A stretch of 64,000 bases of DNA from Mesodorylaimus sp. YZB2_4 (taxonomy: Eukaryota > Nematoda > Enoplea > Dorylaimida > Dorylaimidae), in NCBI GenBank assembly GCA_030248295.1, contig JASANH010001537.1, positions 806,001-870,000 of the forward strand. Reading direction: 5' to 3'. The position numbers were made by a program, and so were the translations under genes. Shown here one piece after another: positions 32,531 through 46,352 of this stretch. Each line of letters starts with the position of its first letter. Position 1 is the stretch's first letter. The notes under the pieces are model-generated. The model was not told where the DNA came from. It saw only the letters and a program-made list of their open reading frames with translations, and did not search any database.

Positions 32531-35500
32531 TCAGTACCTCACAATTCTATTTTCACTGCGCTGACCACCTTTCAGTTTCTCACTCCCTTTCCGGCTCCTC
32601 CTCGACTCATCCGATCCAGAGCCTGTGGCCATGCTGCGCGTGTCCGATGATGACCGAGTGTCGCCTCTCGATTCCTTGGGCCACCATTGCTGCTGCTGTA
32701 GGATCGAGACAGGAATATTAGTGGCTGGTAACCGATAAACATCATCGACATCCGTCTTGGCACCCATGGAATTAGTACTGATCGAACTGATCACATTCTT
32801 GTGATCGATTGGCTGCTGACCAGTTATGGTCGACGTGTGCCTGAAACCAGGCGGGGCGCGTCGACGTTTTGCTCCGATTGGTGGTTTAATGGTGGCCTCG
32901 AGTGATTGCTGCGGTGGATTGGGTGCTGGTGATACGACTGATAAGAGGACAGGTAGGACGACGAGGGCGTGGTACACGCCGATCAACATAACCAAAAGGA
33001 CAGTCTTGACGAACGTATCCGAAATGTATGCACGGACGCCCAGCACTAAAAGAGAAGTAGTTCTAGGGGCGGTGGCTGAGAAAACAGCAGAGCAGATTTC
33101 CTTAGTGTCCACCCTTAGTTAGGTTCAGCTTTAAAGTCAGGACACAAATTTTTAAATATTCTCATTTGGCGATGTGGTAAAAAACACAGAAAAAAACTTC
33201 GCGCGGCATTGTTTGAGTGCCCCCCCCCCCCCGGCAATGGCCAATCTCGATCGAGTTCCCCCTGAAGTACCCTCAAGCGCAGTCCTCTCACCTGTCACGA
33301 CTCCGACCATCAAGGACAGACTACTCTGCAGAATAGGCCATCCTGCCGTCTCCAACGCCTCGGCCACCTTGCTCTCTATGGTCACCTCGTGGTCATTCGC
33401 CCCTCGACCGGACACATAGAAGTGATAGGCCACGTGCGAAGTGTAATCTACCGAAAATCCGATACTGAGCAATATGGTGATGGTAGAGATGATGTCCAGA
33501 TTGACCTTCCACACCGCCATGTAGCCCAACACACCGATATTGATAGAGAAAACTGCAAATACAATTTCAGTTAAATCAAGCCACACTCAAGTCTCGCTCT
33601 CACCCACCTGTAAATGCGATGCACAGGCAGGTGAGGAAGTTAGGCACGAACATGCACGCCACCGCCAGCATGCATCCAACACCCACCGCCACGTCGTAGA
33701 GTACTCCGGGCAAGACAGCGTCGTATTGCTCGGCCAAGGGGAACGACACGTCGTAGACAAAAGCAGTGAATCCGTGCGGAGCCTGCTCGGCCTTCTCCCT
33801 CAACAGACGCATGGCCGCTGATCGATTCTCGAATCCCATGTTGGCCAATTCCACATAAAATCGACTACCATTCACATAGCGACGCCCCTCGCCATCGCAC
33901 TGATCAACAGTCACGTGATCAAGATATTTTCGATATCGATTTTGAGTGAAGAATTCGTTATTTAATTTTGATTCGAAATTCTCCTCGAGTTCTTCATCGT
34001 AATCCAAACTTTCATTTTCGTTCAGCAGTTCGTCGCTTAGATCTTCCTCTTCGATGGACACTTTATCTCTTTTCTGTTGTTCGACACGACGCTGTCGATA
34101 AAGAATGTACTCGTACAACCAGAAATCTATTTTATAAGTGAAATCAGTGTTTTCGAATGAGAGGGCCCAATCGACGAGCATTCGTTGAATATCGCGTCGC
34201 GCATAATCAATTCTGGTCAACCTGGCTGACCTCGAACGATCGGCCTCGCAATCGAACGGCTTCGACGCCACGATCAACACTTCGGCCGATGTACTGCACT
34301 TGGAGAAGTACCGTTCGTAGAGGCTGAGATAGTCGTGGGTGCTGCTGTCGTAGGGCACCAAGTTGGACACTTGCAGTCCCTGGCGAAGAAAGGCCGCCAA
34401 GAAGAAGACGCTGGTGGCGATGTAGAAAAGGTAGGTGATGGCCACAGACAGTTTCACAGCTGGTCGAATCAGCCAGTTGGCGAAATGATTCTTGAAGAAA
34501 ATGACGGGCCATGGACGACGCGAAGGATGTTCACTGGTAGGTGACGAGGGCAGGGACAGAGTCGTGGCGGGTGTGGTTGCTGTGGCGCAGAATAACTTAT
34601 TCAGGAGACTTTCTTGATCAGCTGAAAAAAGTGATAAAACTGATTTGGGGCTTATATCGATATGATCTTGGGTTAGAGCCATCGTGAGGCAACCAAATTG
34701 TTGAGACCAGGTGTCCCCTGCTCAACTGCTCTCAGGGTGCATGAATCTTCACTTGCTATGGTGTCCATTTTGCCTATTCCCGTCCAACTATGGGAAAGGT
34801 GGCGTGGGAATAAGGTCACACGACAGCGTGAAGCTTTACTGCCTGCACCGGCTTCCTGCTGTGAAACACTGGCAGTGTTCGACAGCCCAAACTGCCTACT
34901 CGTTTGGCTTCTGCATCTCTAATCGAAGTATATACGAGTACATGAAGCACTGTAATGGAGAGTCGGTCAAGCAGACCAAGGTCAGCATTGCAAATTATCC
35001 TGGATCACAAGGAATGGAAGGTGGTCATCTGCCAGCACGCGGCATTGCACTAGTGCCCATAGTAGCCCCTGTTGTCCCGTATGCCCTTATGCGGGCCTGC
35101 TTGTGATGCAGTGACGATTGGCCCAGTGTGAAGATGAATTGTGTTTTCTAGTCTCATCGATTATGTAGGCAGCGTTCAACTATGACTGAAAGGCTGTGCT
35201 GAAAATGCCCCTCTTATCCCCACATTGCGGTATGAGATCTTACCTCGCCTCTTGACTTTCCTGAACGTGATGCAGTGCCTGCCCTCTGCCTCCATGCGAC
35301 CAGTGTAGGTCATACACGCACCGAAGAAGGTCAACTGGTAGACGAACACGGCGAAGAGGGCACTGGCGCAGAATGCACAGAATATGCGCACTGCCGGGAA
35401 AACGCTCGATAATCCAATCACGAATGCGGCAACATCAGTCACTGATGTGATCGTGATGGAAACTGCAGCCTCTTCGAAAACAACGGCCATACGTCTCTCG

Positions 35501-36826
35501 ACCGACCACTTGGGGTCCGTGCTCCGCCACACGTTCAACATAACGAAAGTATCGTCCATACCAATAGCTGAAAAGAAAATTCAAATTTCGCCAACTTGAA
35601 TTTCATTTTTCCGGCCAAACAGAGATGCTTGTTTTTAAATAAACGTGAAATTTTAGATTTAAAACGGACAGCTATACAAAATTAGAAACACACTTACACA
35701 AAACCAGAAATGGCACGATCATGGCGATCTCGATCAAATCCACATCGAAGACGAATAATAGAGCGAATCCGACTTGAAGGCCGAGTCCAGCCGAGACCAA
35801 GCCCGCCACGGCCAACCATGGCTTACTCAACACGCAGTCCTTCATACAGCACGAAACTAACGCGAATGTCAACAGCAACAGGATGAGGGCGGGCAACAGT
35901 CTGACCACTCTCTTACTGATCAGCTGCATGTCGCGTGCGTATTTTTGCGATACCCAGTAACTAATCGATAATGACTCGGATCGATACTCGTCCAAATATC
36001 GACTGAATACGTTGGCCAGGCCATCGATCGCAACCATGTCATCCTGATCAGCGATAGGCAGTCTAAATATCATTCGCACGTACTTGACATACTGGACATT
36101 GCCCCGCTGGTCAGTCCTCACTCCGCCGAACAAGGGCCCAATGTATATGGACTTGGGGATGGTCACCCTCGCCAATAACTCCGCATCACTCGAAGGAGGC
36201 GTTTCGAATTTGACATAGGGGTACGTGAACGTGGGCAGAAGACCCGATCGATGCAAGGCCCACAAGGACAGGAAAGCGTCGGGTTGACACTGGCCAGTGA
36301 TTGACGAGATAGTATTGATCGATTGGGTTGTATTTTCCGATAACTGACACAGGGATCGAATACTGACTGACCGACCATCAGGCAAGGTCGCGCTGAGATT
36401 CTCGACAATCGATCTTAACGATCGATACTCATTAATCAGAAAATCATCTAATATCGATCTGGGGGTATTTATCGATTGATCGCCGCCCGTAGCAGCACTA
36501 ACCAACACGACGAAGAGGCCGGGCGAGACGACAGTGCGATCACGAAAGTAGCCCCCGTCGGGGAAGGCCTTCGTAATTCGTCGTCGATCAAGCTCCGATC
36601 GACTGCGACTCGGTGTGAACAGATCGATAGCCCCAGCCCGGGTGATGGCCAGCCGACGATAATCACTGATCCCTTGCACAAACGGGTAGCCAAATGCCAA
36701 CGATACGAGCAGGGGCACAACTAGAAAGGGCAAGGGACGACGACCAACCAACGAGCCCAGACGAGCCATGGCTCTGCGATAGGGGGCGTCCAATGTGGGC
36801 CACTGACAAACCACTTTCCACGACAT
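32531..36826 (-). CDS. Patched-related (PTR/PTCHD) SSD membrane protein
   Basis: Proteins of this RND-related family have twelve membrane segments and a sterol-sensing domain, and are thought to move sterols or other lipids. Five exons in phase: 36826-35698, 35567-35244, 34621-33608, 33552-33292 and 33045-32531, giving 1080 residues. The start is the ATG of MSWKVV, since no upstream in-frame ATG is seen. After TM1 (LPFLVVPLLVSLAFG) comes the first luminal domain. The SSD begins near RVVRLLPALILLLLTFALV, and exon 2 opens with SIGMDDTF (the GxxDD motif). The second half has TM7, an acidic second luminal domain, and GFSVDYTSH with the conserved Asp of TM10. The C-terminal tail is about 130 residues, rich in Ser, Arg and Gln. 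Both proton-relay Asp motifs are kept, so it is probably functional. The particular family member is not resolved. Confidence 0.9.
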
Positions 36827-38162
36827 TTTTGATCGAAATAATCGATACGTGCAAATATCCTCCAAAATTCAAATCAGCCCACCCAACCAGCCAATATGGC
36901 AACTGAGTCCCTTCTGATGCAAGACTGCTCCGTGACCACCACCATTACTCAGCACGCGTTCCACATTCGACACTGACCAAAACAGGCGAATTTCCGGTTT
37001 ACAAAGTCACTCGCAATCAAGAAATTACGATCACGTTCTTTTTCACCTGTCCAACTTTTTCTCTCCATTCATAGGGCGGCCCGTGTCCGGCCCAGACGGC
37101 CAGCAAAGTGCGCTCTATTGAGTGCATACTCGTTTCGAGGACACCGCGCCGAGGTTCACCGACCGCGCCATTGGATTAGGCGCAATTAGGACATTGTTAG
37201 GCGACAAGGTCATAGCTGATACCCAGTGTGCCCTAGTTTACACAACACCCACATCAAATGTAACTTTCGCCATGCGTGACCCCCTCACAACACCAACCTC
37301 CCAGTCCTGATTATTCGGGTAGTTCAATTGATATCAATCATGGCACACCTCAAAAAAAACTTTTGACACTACGATCTCCATCATCAGTGAAATCATAATC
37401 ACACGCTCGGACTCCTCAAACTACACCCATCGATCACCATTCTTCACCAGACTCGTCTCTTTCACAAACACGTATTCTTGAGCACTTCTGGCAAGACCTC
37501 GTAGAATTTCTACAAAAAACAGCAATCTTTTGATCTTTCCTCCTTCTGCCAGGCCTAAACTAGGTCTCTCTCACAATCTGCCACCACCTACCCGTCCTCC
37601 TGTACTAGCATCAGGTTATGGGGCTAATTATGAGAATATCCCTAAATTGGTCCATGCCGCATCCAGTAAAGCAACTCCCCATGTACTGTTGTTCCCACAG
37701 CTAAGAGCTTAGTAAATTTTGATTATTCGATCATTAGGTTGTTGAGAACGACAGTTTTGACCGGGTGCCGCGATTCTTAGTCATCATTCTCGCTCTTATA
37801 ATGCCTTCTTGAACTTTCTGCCGGAAGGTTTATCAGAATCGAGAAGGCGGCCAGCCTCGCCATTTCTCTCGGCCTATCAATATATCAGCTCAGTTTCCCG
37901 CCTCTACACAGTATAAGCAGCTAATCTCGCCACTGTGGTCATGTGCCACATAAAACTCCATCTATCAGACTGATGATTTATCATACAATTCGAGAGTATG
38001 AGCACTTGTTCTCGGCACCCTACGTTAGGGACCGCAAATACGGGGGGGGGGGATACCAGGCTACAAGGCATGCTACAGTACACTGCTACAGGCAAGCCTG
38101 ACATGGTTTAGAGTGCGATACTAGGTTTTGCATCGTGCAATATTTCAGGACAAGCAGTTTTT
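36827..38162. other. Intergenic, no gene seen
   Basis: No supported coding sequence; an 11-base G-run lies at 38042-38052. A final coding exon of the aminopeptidase could lie here if its last visible exon is spliced rather than read through. Confidence 0.35.
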
Positions 38163-41100
38163 TCAAATTTCAACCGTTGGGAGTGACAAAAGAAAACGTA
38201 CCGTGTACAGCTTCTGCGCGTGATACACTCCGCTAGTACAAGCCATTTCTCGAATAGAATGCATTGCCAATTGAGGCGTGCCGACATCAATCGTCTGCAG
38301 ACCTAGTTTTGCAGACATGATTGGTCCCACCGTCGAGCCGCAAGGTGAATCGTTGCGCACCACGAATTTCTAAAAGAGCAGAATACTCGATTTTACATAC
38401 TGAATGCGGACTGATTCAGATCATACGTCATGTCACCGGGAGCACGGATTGAGAGCGACATACCGTGACCGCGAGGTAACGCCGCCAACTGAGCGTGAAT
38501 AATGCGCTGCCACCCCCAATAACTGGCCCGAACCCCTTCTTCCTAAATTGACCCTTACAAATCGAGCTACAGGACACCTCCATGCATCCCATCAACGGAC
38601 TGTGGACATCCCTAGGTCCCCTACGGAGTCGGATTGACATCTGACCAGTGGCATAAGAGTCTGAGAATAACGTTCAGATTACACTGGAGGCCAATCGGGA
38701 TAGGTCGGGATCACTTTTTTTCGGGGTTTTAAAAGCTTTTCTAAGGCCGATTTTCAATCATTATCCATAAGGTGAAACTGATAATTACATTTGCAGTTTC
38801 GATTAACGTCCAGAAAGGCCAGCCTAGGCTTATGCAAATTCAGTGTCGCCATCGTTATCATCGATTTGAGCTGATGTTGTTGTTGCCTCCTTATCGCTAC
38901 TGCTGTTACTGCTTCATCGCACATATGATGGATCCGAGTGTACCTAGCGTGCTTATGCCTACAGTATATTCAGAATCCCGATGCCTCAATTTCGGGGATA
39001 TGACCTATCCCTAGAGGCCAACTGAGCGGCAGTAGCTTAGAGGGTCGATAGACACGTGCTTAACAAGCTCAATAATGGTCTCCAAGTCAAGGTGAAGCAG
39101 CCCCTTCCTTACCTGCAACGGCACATCGGCCTTGCCGGCAATCTGCTTCAAAATGGCGTGCGTGATGGAAGTCGTGGCGTAACGTTGATTGGGATTGATC
39201 TTGACCACTACACCCTTATGGAACATAGGGGCGTGGTTATCCTCGTACTTGCCTTTGTAATTAGGATGCAACGCGTGAGCTTGGTCGGCGCTGATCAAAT
39301 AAGATTTGGCGATTGATTCTTCAAAGACGGTGTGTCCGACTGCGTTCGAACCAAATGCTGATGGCGAGTTCAAACGACGGAATATCCACTCGGTCAGACT
39401 CGATGCTGCACCTTGCGCTGATTCCGATCCACACTAGAACAAAAGCAGTACACACTCGTCATATGTACAGTCTCTTCGTTGCAGCAAAGGGAAGGGGAAA
39501 GCCACTTTTAAGAACCGTGCATTGGGAGAGCTGATTTCTGATACAATTAGTCGTTTACGTAGGTCAAGCCAGATCAGACAGTGTCATCAGATTAGAGCAA
39601 ATGAGTGCATCAGATGCAAAGTATAAGACCCAGCTTGTGCTTCGCGCCACATGTCAACGACATAAAATACTAGGCAGAGCACCTGCCAAAGCCCTCCACC
39701 AACAAACAGACCTGACAAGACACACCAACAGACATATTCCTCGCCTCGTAAAGATTGTCACACCGAAACATCAACTGCAACTACAGGTCCGACTCCGACA
39801 GCATCTCATCCCGAACTAACAATCCAAACCCGCTTACCTCTTCATTGTCGAAACAAGCGGCCACACGAACATTCGTTTCGTTTTTCAAGGCATCAGCACA
39901 AACCAAGGACTCGATCAAGCCCGTGATCGCCGTGTACGTTCCGACCAAGTTGTCCAAACGACCTCCAAATATGAATTCCTCGTTCAGTCCCCCGATGCGC
40001 TGAAATGACAGCGTACTTTATACCCAACCAAGTCAATGAGCATTCGCACAACTTACAGCAGGCTCATAATCGACGAGACACAACTCGAAGTCCACAATGT
40101 CACCAACTGCGACTCCGAGTTGAGTCGCCAAGGCGTTCAAGAAAATCGAGTGATGCTCCGACGATAAGTCTGCCGGTGTCTGCAAGAAAATATTCATCAG
40201 TCACAAAACCGGCTAGTCAAAATGTGGCAGCAAATTTAGGCATCTCACCGATATCTCATTCGATTTTTCGTTCAATTTTTCATTCAGGCACGTGGCGAGT
40301 ATTGGCTTAAAATGATCTTCCTTATTAGGCAAAAATCCTTTATCGTTAGTTTCTCGATCTAGATGGATCGCCAAATTGGGAATGCACAATATCGGTCGCT
40401 CAATATGCAGCAGACGTTGATTCAGTTTTCCACCGGGCTCCTATAAAAATACAGTAACTGGTAAAGGCTCAGGACGACCTACCCTTCGAGTTAGAGAAAA
40501 GTGGTGACAGGGAACTTCTGGGCTGTCTGCTTCGTGTCCGCGCAGTTCCATCAGAATGGGAGGGATATGATGGAGCTGTGTTGGAGAGTGTAACGGCGGT
40601 GCCTACGTGCTTCTCATCCGCTGTGCGCGCGCTCGTAACCCGTAGATGACTCATCGATCGAAGAAGTGGCTAGAAGGCTGCGGTGCAATTTATGTTCAAG
40701 ATACGAGTATAGCTCACCGAGGTCTTTGCACATGCAATACTGTGCAGAACGGAGAGTTTGGCTCTAGATTGCGTGCCCTCATACTGAAATCCCCTAGAAC
40801 GCGGCCCATTGGTAAGCGGTTAGATGAGGCCAGGGGCAGTTCGTTATGTGGTGATCAACCCCCTCCTCGTTCCCAGTCAATCCTTGCTCACCTTCACCAC
40901 AACACGACCAGCCACCGTCAAGTCCCGATCGAACCATGTGCGCCACAAGCCACCTCCGTACGGCATGACACCCACTTGCAGGCATCCTCCGCTCGTCAGC
41001 TTCGACACCGGTTTCACCTGTAATCACCATAAAAGGCATTGTCAACAAGAGATCCGTTCGCAGTCACCAAAGCACACGCGTATCGTACCCGTAAGTTGGG

Positions 41101-42151
41101 ACTATCGGTATGGGCCGCAATGATCGATATGCCGTTACCAGGCACAAATTTGCCCCCGATAGCAAAAGCAATTACGGTCGATTTATTTCGAGTGACAAAA
41201 TACTAAAAGAAAAAAAGACGCTGTCAGTTTTAAATAGCTTTTTGAACCGATCTTTTTAGAATAAACCTATCGAGAAAAAAAACGCTTTTTAGTCACCACT
41301 TGAAAAAAGTTATTCTTGTGCGACGTATCATTTTTGAAATGTTAATGTACATGCTGCATTTTACTTTTAAAATGGCTCTGCTGGTGCATCATAAGGCAAC
41401 CAACACCAATGACTCATGATCTAAAGCAGCTAACTAAAGCACACAGATTTCTTCAGCAACGTTTTTGTAAGTAAAAATGCAATAGGCAGCCAAAGAGCAG
41501 GCTAATAAAACTGTGCGATTGGCCGTACGGTTTGAGGCGAGATGCCGTCTGCGAGAATTGCGAACTGACGAGGGGTTATCTGGGTCCCGAATACACAGGA
41601 ACCCAAAAGCGTAAAACCTAGTACAGGTACGGGCGGGAAGCGGGTAGGGTCAACCATCTGAGATCAGGCTGTAGGTACTCTACTAGAGAAATGGAAAGTT
41701 AGAACGATAGCATCGTACCGGTCAGTAGGTACTGAGGGATCCACAAAAATTAGCCTTTCGTGGTACACAGTAGGTGGTAAGCCTATTTACAGAATAGGAA
41801 TATAGCAGTCAGACTAATACGAGACACGACACAAGAAACACTACTAGGTGATGATGCAGTGATAACACCACGCATCATCCGTTTCGTCGTTCTTACGTGA
41901 ACGGACCCGGACTCACCTTGTTCATTGGTTGTAACTGCCACGATTCCGCTTCCTTCAACTCCTTGAAGCCGGCCGACGTCAACAATCGGCAACATTCTTC
42001 AACAGCTGCAAGGAAAGAATTATTGCTTCTACCTCGATACCTTTTCTGGGAATGCGATGGACAGAAATCAGTTCTCACCGTGAAACGGAGTCACAGCTCG
42101 ATTGAGGAAAGTGACGAACTGTTCCGCTACTCTCTTTGCTCCAGGTTGCAT
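38163..42151 (-). CDS. DNPEP: Aspartyl aminopeptidase (M18)
   Basis: A cytosolic zinc exopeptidase removing N-terminal Asp/Glu from peptides. Nine exons: 42151-42079, 42005-41917, 41202-41089, 41017-40892, 40440-40249, 40179-40057, 39999-39838, 39433-39113, and 38369 onward. Each agrees in phase with the next. The metal and catalytic sites are all visible: AAHTDSP (His), GGRLDNL (Asp), FDNEE followed by CGSESAQGA (Glu pair), [13 protein letters not shown] (Asp) and [10 protein letters not shown] (His). One oddity is Cys where most relatives have Val after the Glu pair. The last exon reaches 38202, where GTACGT could be a donor. Reading through adds 12 codons to a stop at 38163, giving 468 residues, close to the family length of about 475. 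A further small 3' exon is possible. Confidence 0.9.
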
Positions 42152-42630
42152 CTTTGCTGCAAAAAAATGTAGCCTACGAGTCGACCAGCCAGAAGAAATA
42201 TCGAATATTCCTGTCAGTGCCTAGAGCATACAAGCAGAAGAACGAAGCTGACTGGGTCGAGGCGAATTTTGGTGCTTCTACCAGCCAGGTTCTGCAAATT
42301 AGCGATTACCGTAACCTAGTGCGCACAGCAGATTTTCAGGTACTTTTTTCTTGGTATCTTCAAATATTTAACGGTTATCTTGTGATGGAATGCTAGCAAA
42401 TATTTAAAAAATATTCTATCCCAATCGCTTTAATCTTTCTTCCATGTTTACATATAGCCATCTTTCGCTGTGATTATTCAGGTAAATGTCTTCTGTGTGC
42501 TTTACCTTTCGTATTAGCTGCATCTTCATTATTCATTACCGATATCGACGGCTCGTACTGTCCATGACGGGTATTTGGATGAGCGACCTATAAAAGCCGT
42601 GAATCCATTGACTCTCACGTAAGGCATGCC
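42152..42630. promoter_or_regulatory. Divergent promoter region, with TATA box at 42589
   Basis: Only 479 bases separate the start codons of the aminopeptidase (-) and the DEG/ENaC channel (+), so the two promoters share this span. TATAAAA at 42589-42595 is 36 bases before the channel ATG. This implies a very short 5' leader if it is used. No TATA box is evident for the aminopeptidase. Confidence 0.5.
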
Positions 42631-44961
42631 ATGGATACCCCACAATCCCCGCCACCAGAAGACGCCCCCAAAAATATCACTAGGTTGGAGTCAAACCGGC
42701 AAGATTCCACTGAATCTGCAGGACCTGCTGATAACGCTGTGTCGACGTTTGAGCAATGGTGCTACATGACGTCTTGGAATGGTGTCCTGGACTTCTATTT
42801 AAGCAAAAATATCTGCTCGAAAATAACATGGCTTTTTATTATTCTCTTCTGCGTGTTCCTGGCTGTCAATCAGTGCGCAGCCCTCTTCCTAGACTACGTA
42901 TCCAATGACCAGTGGGTGACCAGTGTCGCATACGAGACACCACCAGACTGGACTTCGGAGTGGCCGAATTTAGAAGTGTGTCACAAGACCCCGCTGTTCC
43001 AATCTTATTTCGACAATCCCCTTTTGCCCCAGCATCCACGCGAGGTGGTCTACATGCACAATCCCAGTAGAGACGCGCTGATTTTCTATGATCAGTATCA
43101 AGCACCAGAATTAGCTTTAGTGAATGGCACAACACCAGAAATGATTATGGAATCGTACAAATACGCCTTCCGAAAACATCTTCAGAACCGTTCGATGCAC
43201 CAGGTAAGATTCCGTCTGAAACCTGTGCAGTTCCCATCCTGCCCTGAATGCCACATTTATCCCAGTTTCAATTTTACTATCAGACTCCTTCATTAGACTA
43301 AGTGCAAGAGTCTTTCTAGCACAGGCAGGGCAAACTTTAGTTACGGGTCTGGGAATTCTTACAAAGGCCGACTTCTTTCGAGCTCACCCGACCCTACTGT
43401 AACCGCTGTGTTCTTCACAGATTATTGACTGGATGACTGTACAATGCAATCGGACAGCTATCCATTGCGGGCTGTCGGCGTCTTTCGATCTTCGCTGGCA
43501 AGTCGATTGCTGCGACCAGGAGAGCGCTCAAAGGAATTGTTTTGAGATCAAATCTCGAAAAATATTTGAAACAAATTACAGTCTTGGTCAGTGAGCCGTC
43601 ATCTATGTCGCCACCAGTTCTGCAACCCCGTGTTTTCAGGCAAGGACTCTGCTGTCTACATCCTGTTCCACCCTCACATCTCCGATTACTACAAGGACGT
43701 GTTTCTGCATCAGATCCCCACAGCAGGCTTGTCTTTACGATTGTTTGATGGCGACCCCGACTTTGTTAGCCATGTGGAGGTTCTGGCGGCTCCTGGCACG
43801 CACGTCATGGTATCATTGGTAAAGCAGATTCATCGGACAGTCCTTAGGCGGCTGCCAATCCAATTTGATAACGTTGACAAACAGTGCTTCGACACGTTCA
43901 ACTACACCATATTCGATTACAGTAAGCTTTGCTGTTTTTGTCAGTGGGATTATATTGATTGTAATCAAAGGGATTTTCTTGTGCCAATTTAGACATATAC
44001 TCCAGTAAGCTGTGCAGCGTGGACTGCAAAGTGCAGTATTCCCTGAAACTATGCGGCTGCAGTCTCATAGAGAATCCCAAGTCAATTATGAAAAAGTGGG
44101 TCAGAATATGCAGCGGTCACGAGGTGCCGGAGTGTTACTCAAAAATCTCCGTGGTAAGTTTCGTTTGACTGGCCAGTTTCTCTTTTTAGCATTGCTGCCC
44201 TGTGTCTGCCTGCAGTACGAACAAGACCACACAGGCAGTAATAATGCGCAAGTGTCATTTTGCTGGTTATCTCTTTCTCCGCGCTTTTAGCTAATGTGTG
44301 GATGCAGCACTGCACAAAACACAATTACAGTAATAATAAGCACAAAACTGAAAATTCTGCATGCCAGGCGCCCCTGCGGCAGGAAAGGAAAAAGATTCCG
44401 GACAGAATCAACTCTAAGCTTCAGAAGAAGGGCAGTCAAGGATTATAGAACTGTGTTATCAACAAAGATTCCTTCCATCCTTGGCGGTAAGCATCCGCAG
44501 AGGATAGACGGAGACACTCCTGCTGAAACGTTGCAATAGGTGATTCCATGATGATTTCTTTGTTCTAGTTGTCAGAGACGGCAGAAACGAGAAGCGTGTC
44601 CGACTGCCTGCGTTTGTGCAAAGAGCAATGTGAATACAGCAGTCTCGATTTGAAAATATCCACAGCCACTTTTCCCGCCCCAGTCATGGTACCAGCGTTC
44701 ACCACGTACCTGACCAGAGCATTCAAGGGCACCGATCTCAACTTCACTGAAGAGGACACTCGACAGCTGATATTCTTTGAAATGTTCTATGAGCTTAGGC
44801 AAATCAGGGTAATCGAGAGGGTGAGCAGAACCACGTTGGCCGAGCTGATCAGCAATATAGGGGGCGCCTTGGGTGTATGGACTGGACTAAGCATCCTTAG
44901 CATATATCAGTGTCTGGTGTATGGTGTACACGGTGTGTGCTATCACAGGAAGCGGCGCTAA
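42631..44961 (+). CDS. DEG/ENaC-family sodium channel subunit
   Basis: Subunit of a trimeric, amiloride-type cation channel at the plasma membrane. Five exons in phase: 42631-43203, 43421-43586, 43640-43921, 43993-44153 and 44569-44961, giving 524 residues. There is a short N-terminal cytoplasmic region, then M1 (ITWLFIILFCVFLAVNQ). The large extracellular part has NRT, NYT and NGT sites. Cysteine-rich motifs include CCDQESAQRNC, CSVDCKVQYSLKLCGCSL and CLRLCKEQC. M2 is LISNIGGALGVWTGLSILSI, with the GxS selectivity-filter sequence as GLS, followed by a very short basic tail ending HRKRR. The pre-M1 gating motif is SWNG where the family normally has S-x-HG, so His is replaced by Asn. The stimulus (acid, peptide or mechanical) cannot be told. 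Confidence 0.88.
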
Positions 44962-46352
44962 GAGTCGAAGAAAATTTCTCTCATTTTCTTTACTGCAGCA
45001 TAAAATTCGATCTCGTGAGCGAGCATTTTTCTTTATCGTGCGAAAAGAAATGATGCATGCATTAATCTATACTGTAGGCTGTTAGGCTGCCCTTTATTTA
45101 CCTCGTGCTTTCTAAGAATCTGATTCACCAACTGACCATGGGAGAACATGTCTAAAGATTAGAGCAGTGAATTGGGGGAGCCGCGGCGTCTTTTTGATTA
45201 TTGTCGTATACAGTAATCGTAGACTCCGATGTCCAAAGTATTTGACAGAATTTTTCGATTTTGTGTTTAACAGTGAAAACCTTTTATACATTAGCTGAAT
45301 TCACAGTACCCACGCATTCAAAGCCATCCACCCACCCAAAATGCGTGGGTTACCTGGGTGGCCGTCCCTAGGCTGTGCAGTTGTGGGGAAAACCTTTCTC
45401 TAAAATATGAGTCCTGAATCACAAGATCCATTTTTCGCACCCGCTTAGCACTTTTGTCCTTTCTCGTCATTTTCTCTGTCATCACTAACGAAATTGCCTC
45501 TTATTATCGGTGGGTCCAATAATATTGGGTACGACCGAACGCCTGACCTGGAGCATATGAAATCCTATAGCCTCTAGCTTGCACCACAGTAAGTCTATAA
45601 ACCAACATCGGCTGAGATAACTAGCAACGATTCAAGGTGGTATGGTTCTAAAAAGCCCACACGCCAGCTACAGCGACTACCAGTGTCTACAACGTTTTTG
45701 TAAAATGCCCAAGAATTGAGTACTTATGGGAGCAAGTGGAGGGATTTTTGAAAAAGTTGGACAATACTGTAGCACTTAGTGAGGAGAATAGGATTTTTGG
45801 AGTGCTTGATTTTCAGAATAAACACACCGCCACAGTTGCAAGCATGGTGTTGCAATGTACCCAGAGGTGTATATGGGCATGCAATTTATGGAATTCACTG
45901 CATGTGATAGGCCAAGATGAGGATCACAAATTTCAGCAGTGTGGAGGAGGCGACGATTCCGGAAACCTAATTGGTCGACCGATTTTGGCATTTTCGGAAG
46001 CTGGGTGGCAAGCAATTTATGGAGAAATGGCAATTACCTGAGAAGAATAGGCGAGTTCGAACGTAACAGGGACTAGAAGTTTCACGACCGATGTGATGCA
46101 GGTTCCTTGTGCCGCAAGGCATCCATATTTCATCACTAAATGCTATCTTCTCTTGGCTTGTTGTGTAGGCCCCAAGTGAAGGGCCCATATGTCGCCATGA
46201 AAACTCCCTATCCATTTACTGCATTTTGTGTGCACTGACACAACTGCTTTAAAAAACAGCACAGCCAGCGAAGTCACGAAGCAAAAAAGCTGTTAGAAAA
46301 ATATAAATTATGAATCGATTTCGACCAAGCATGACCACCAGGTCCTGCTGAC
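44962..46352. other. Intergenic, no gene seen
   Basis: ORFs around 45736-46215 on both strands overlap each other and show no domain or splice chain. Nothing else is recognised. Confidence 0.35.

Noticed and set aside
36826..36865. Upstream extension of the patched-related protein
   Set aside because: The frame is open but begins at TTG, not ATG; the first in-frame ATG at 36826 precedes MSWKVV and was chosen.
45736..46215. Overlapping ORFs on both strands, possible transposon remnant
   Set aside because: Words such as FSDE recall transposase motifs, but no catalytic triad, inverted repeats or frame continuity could be found.
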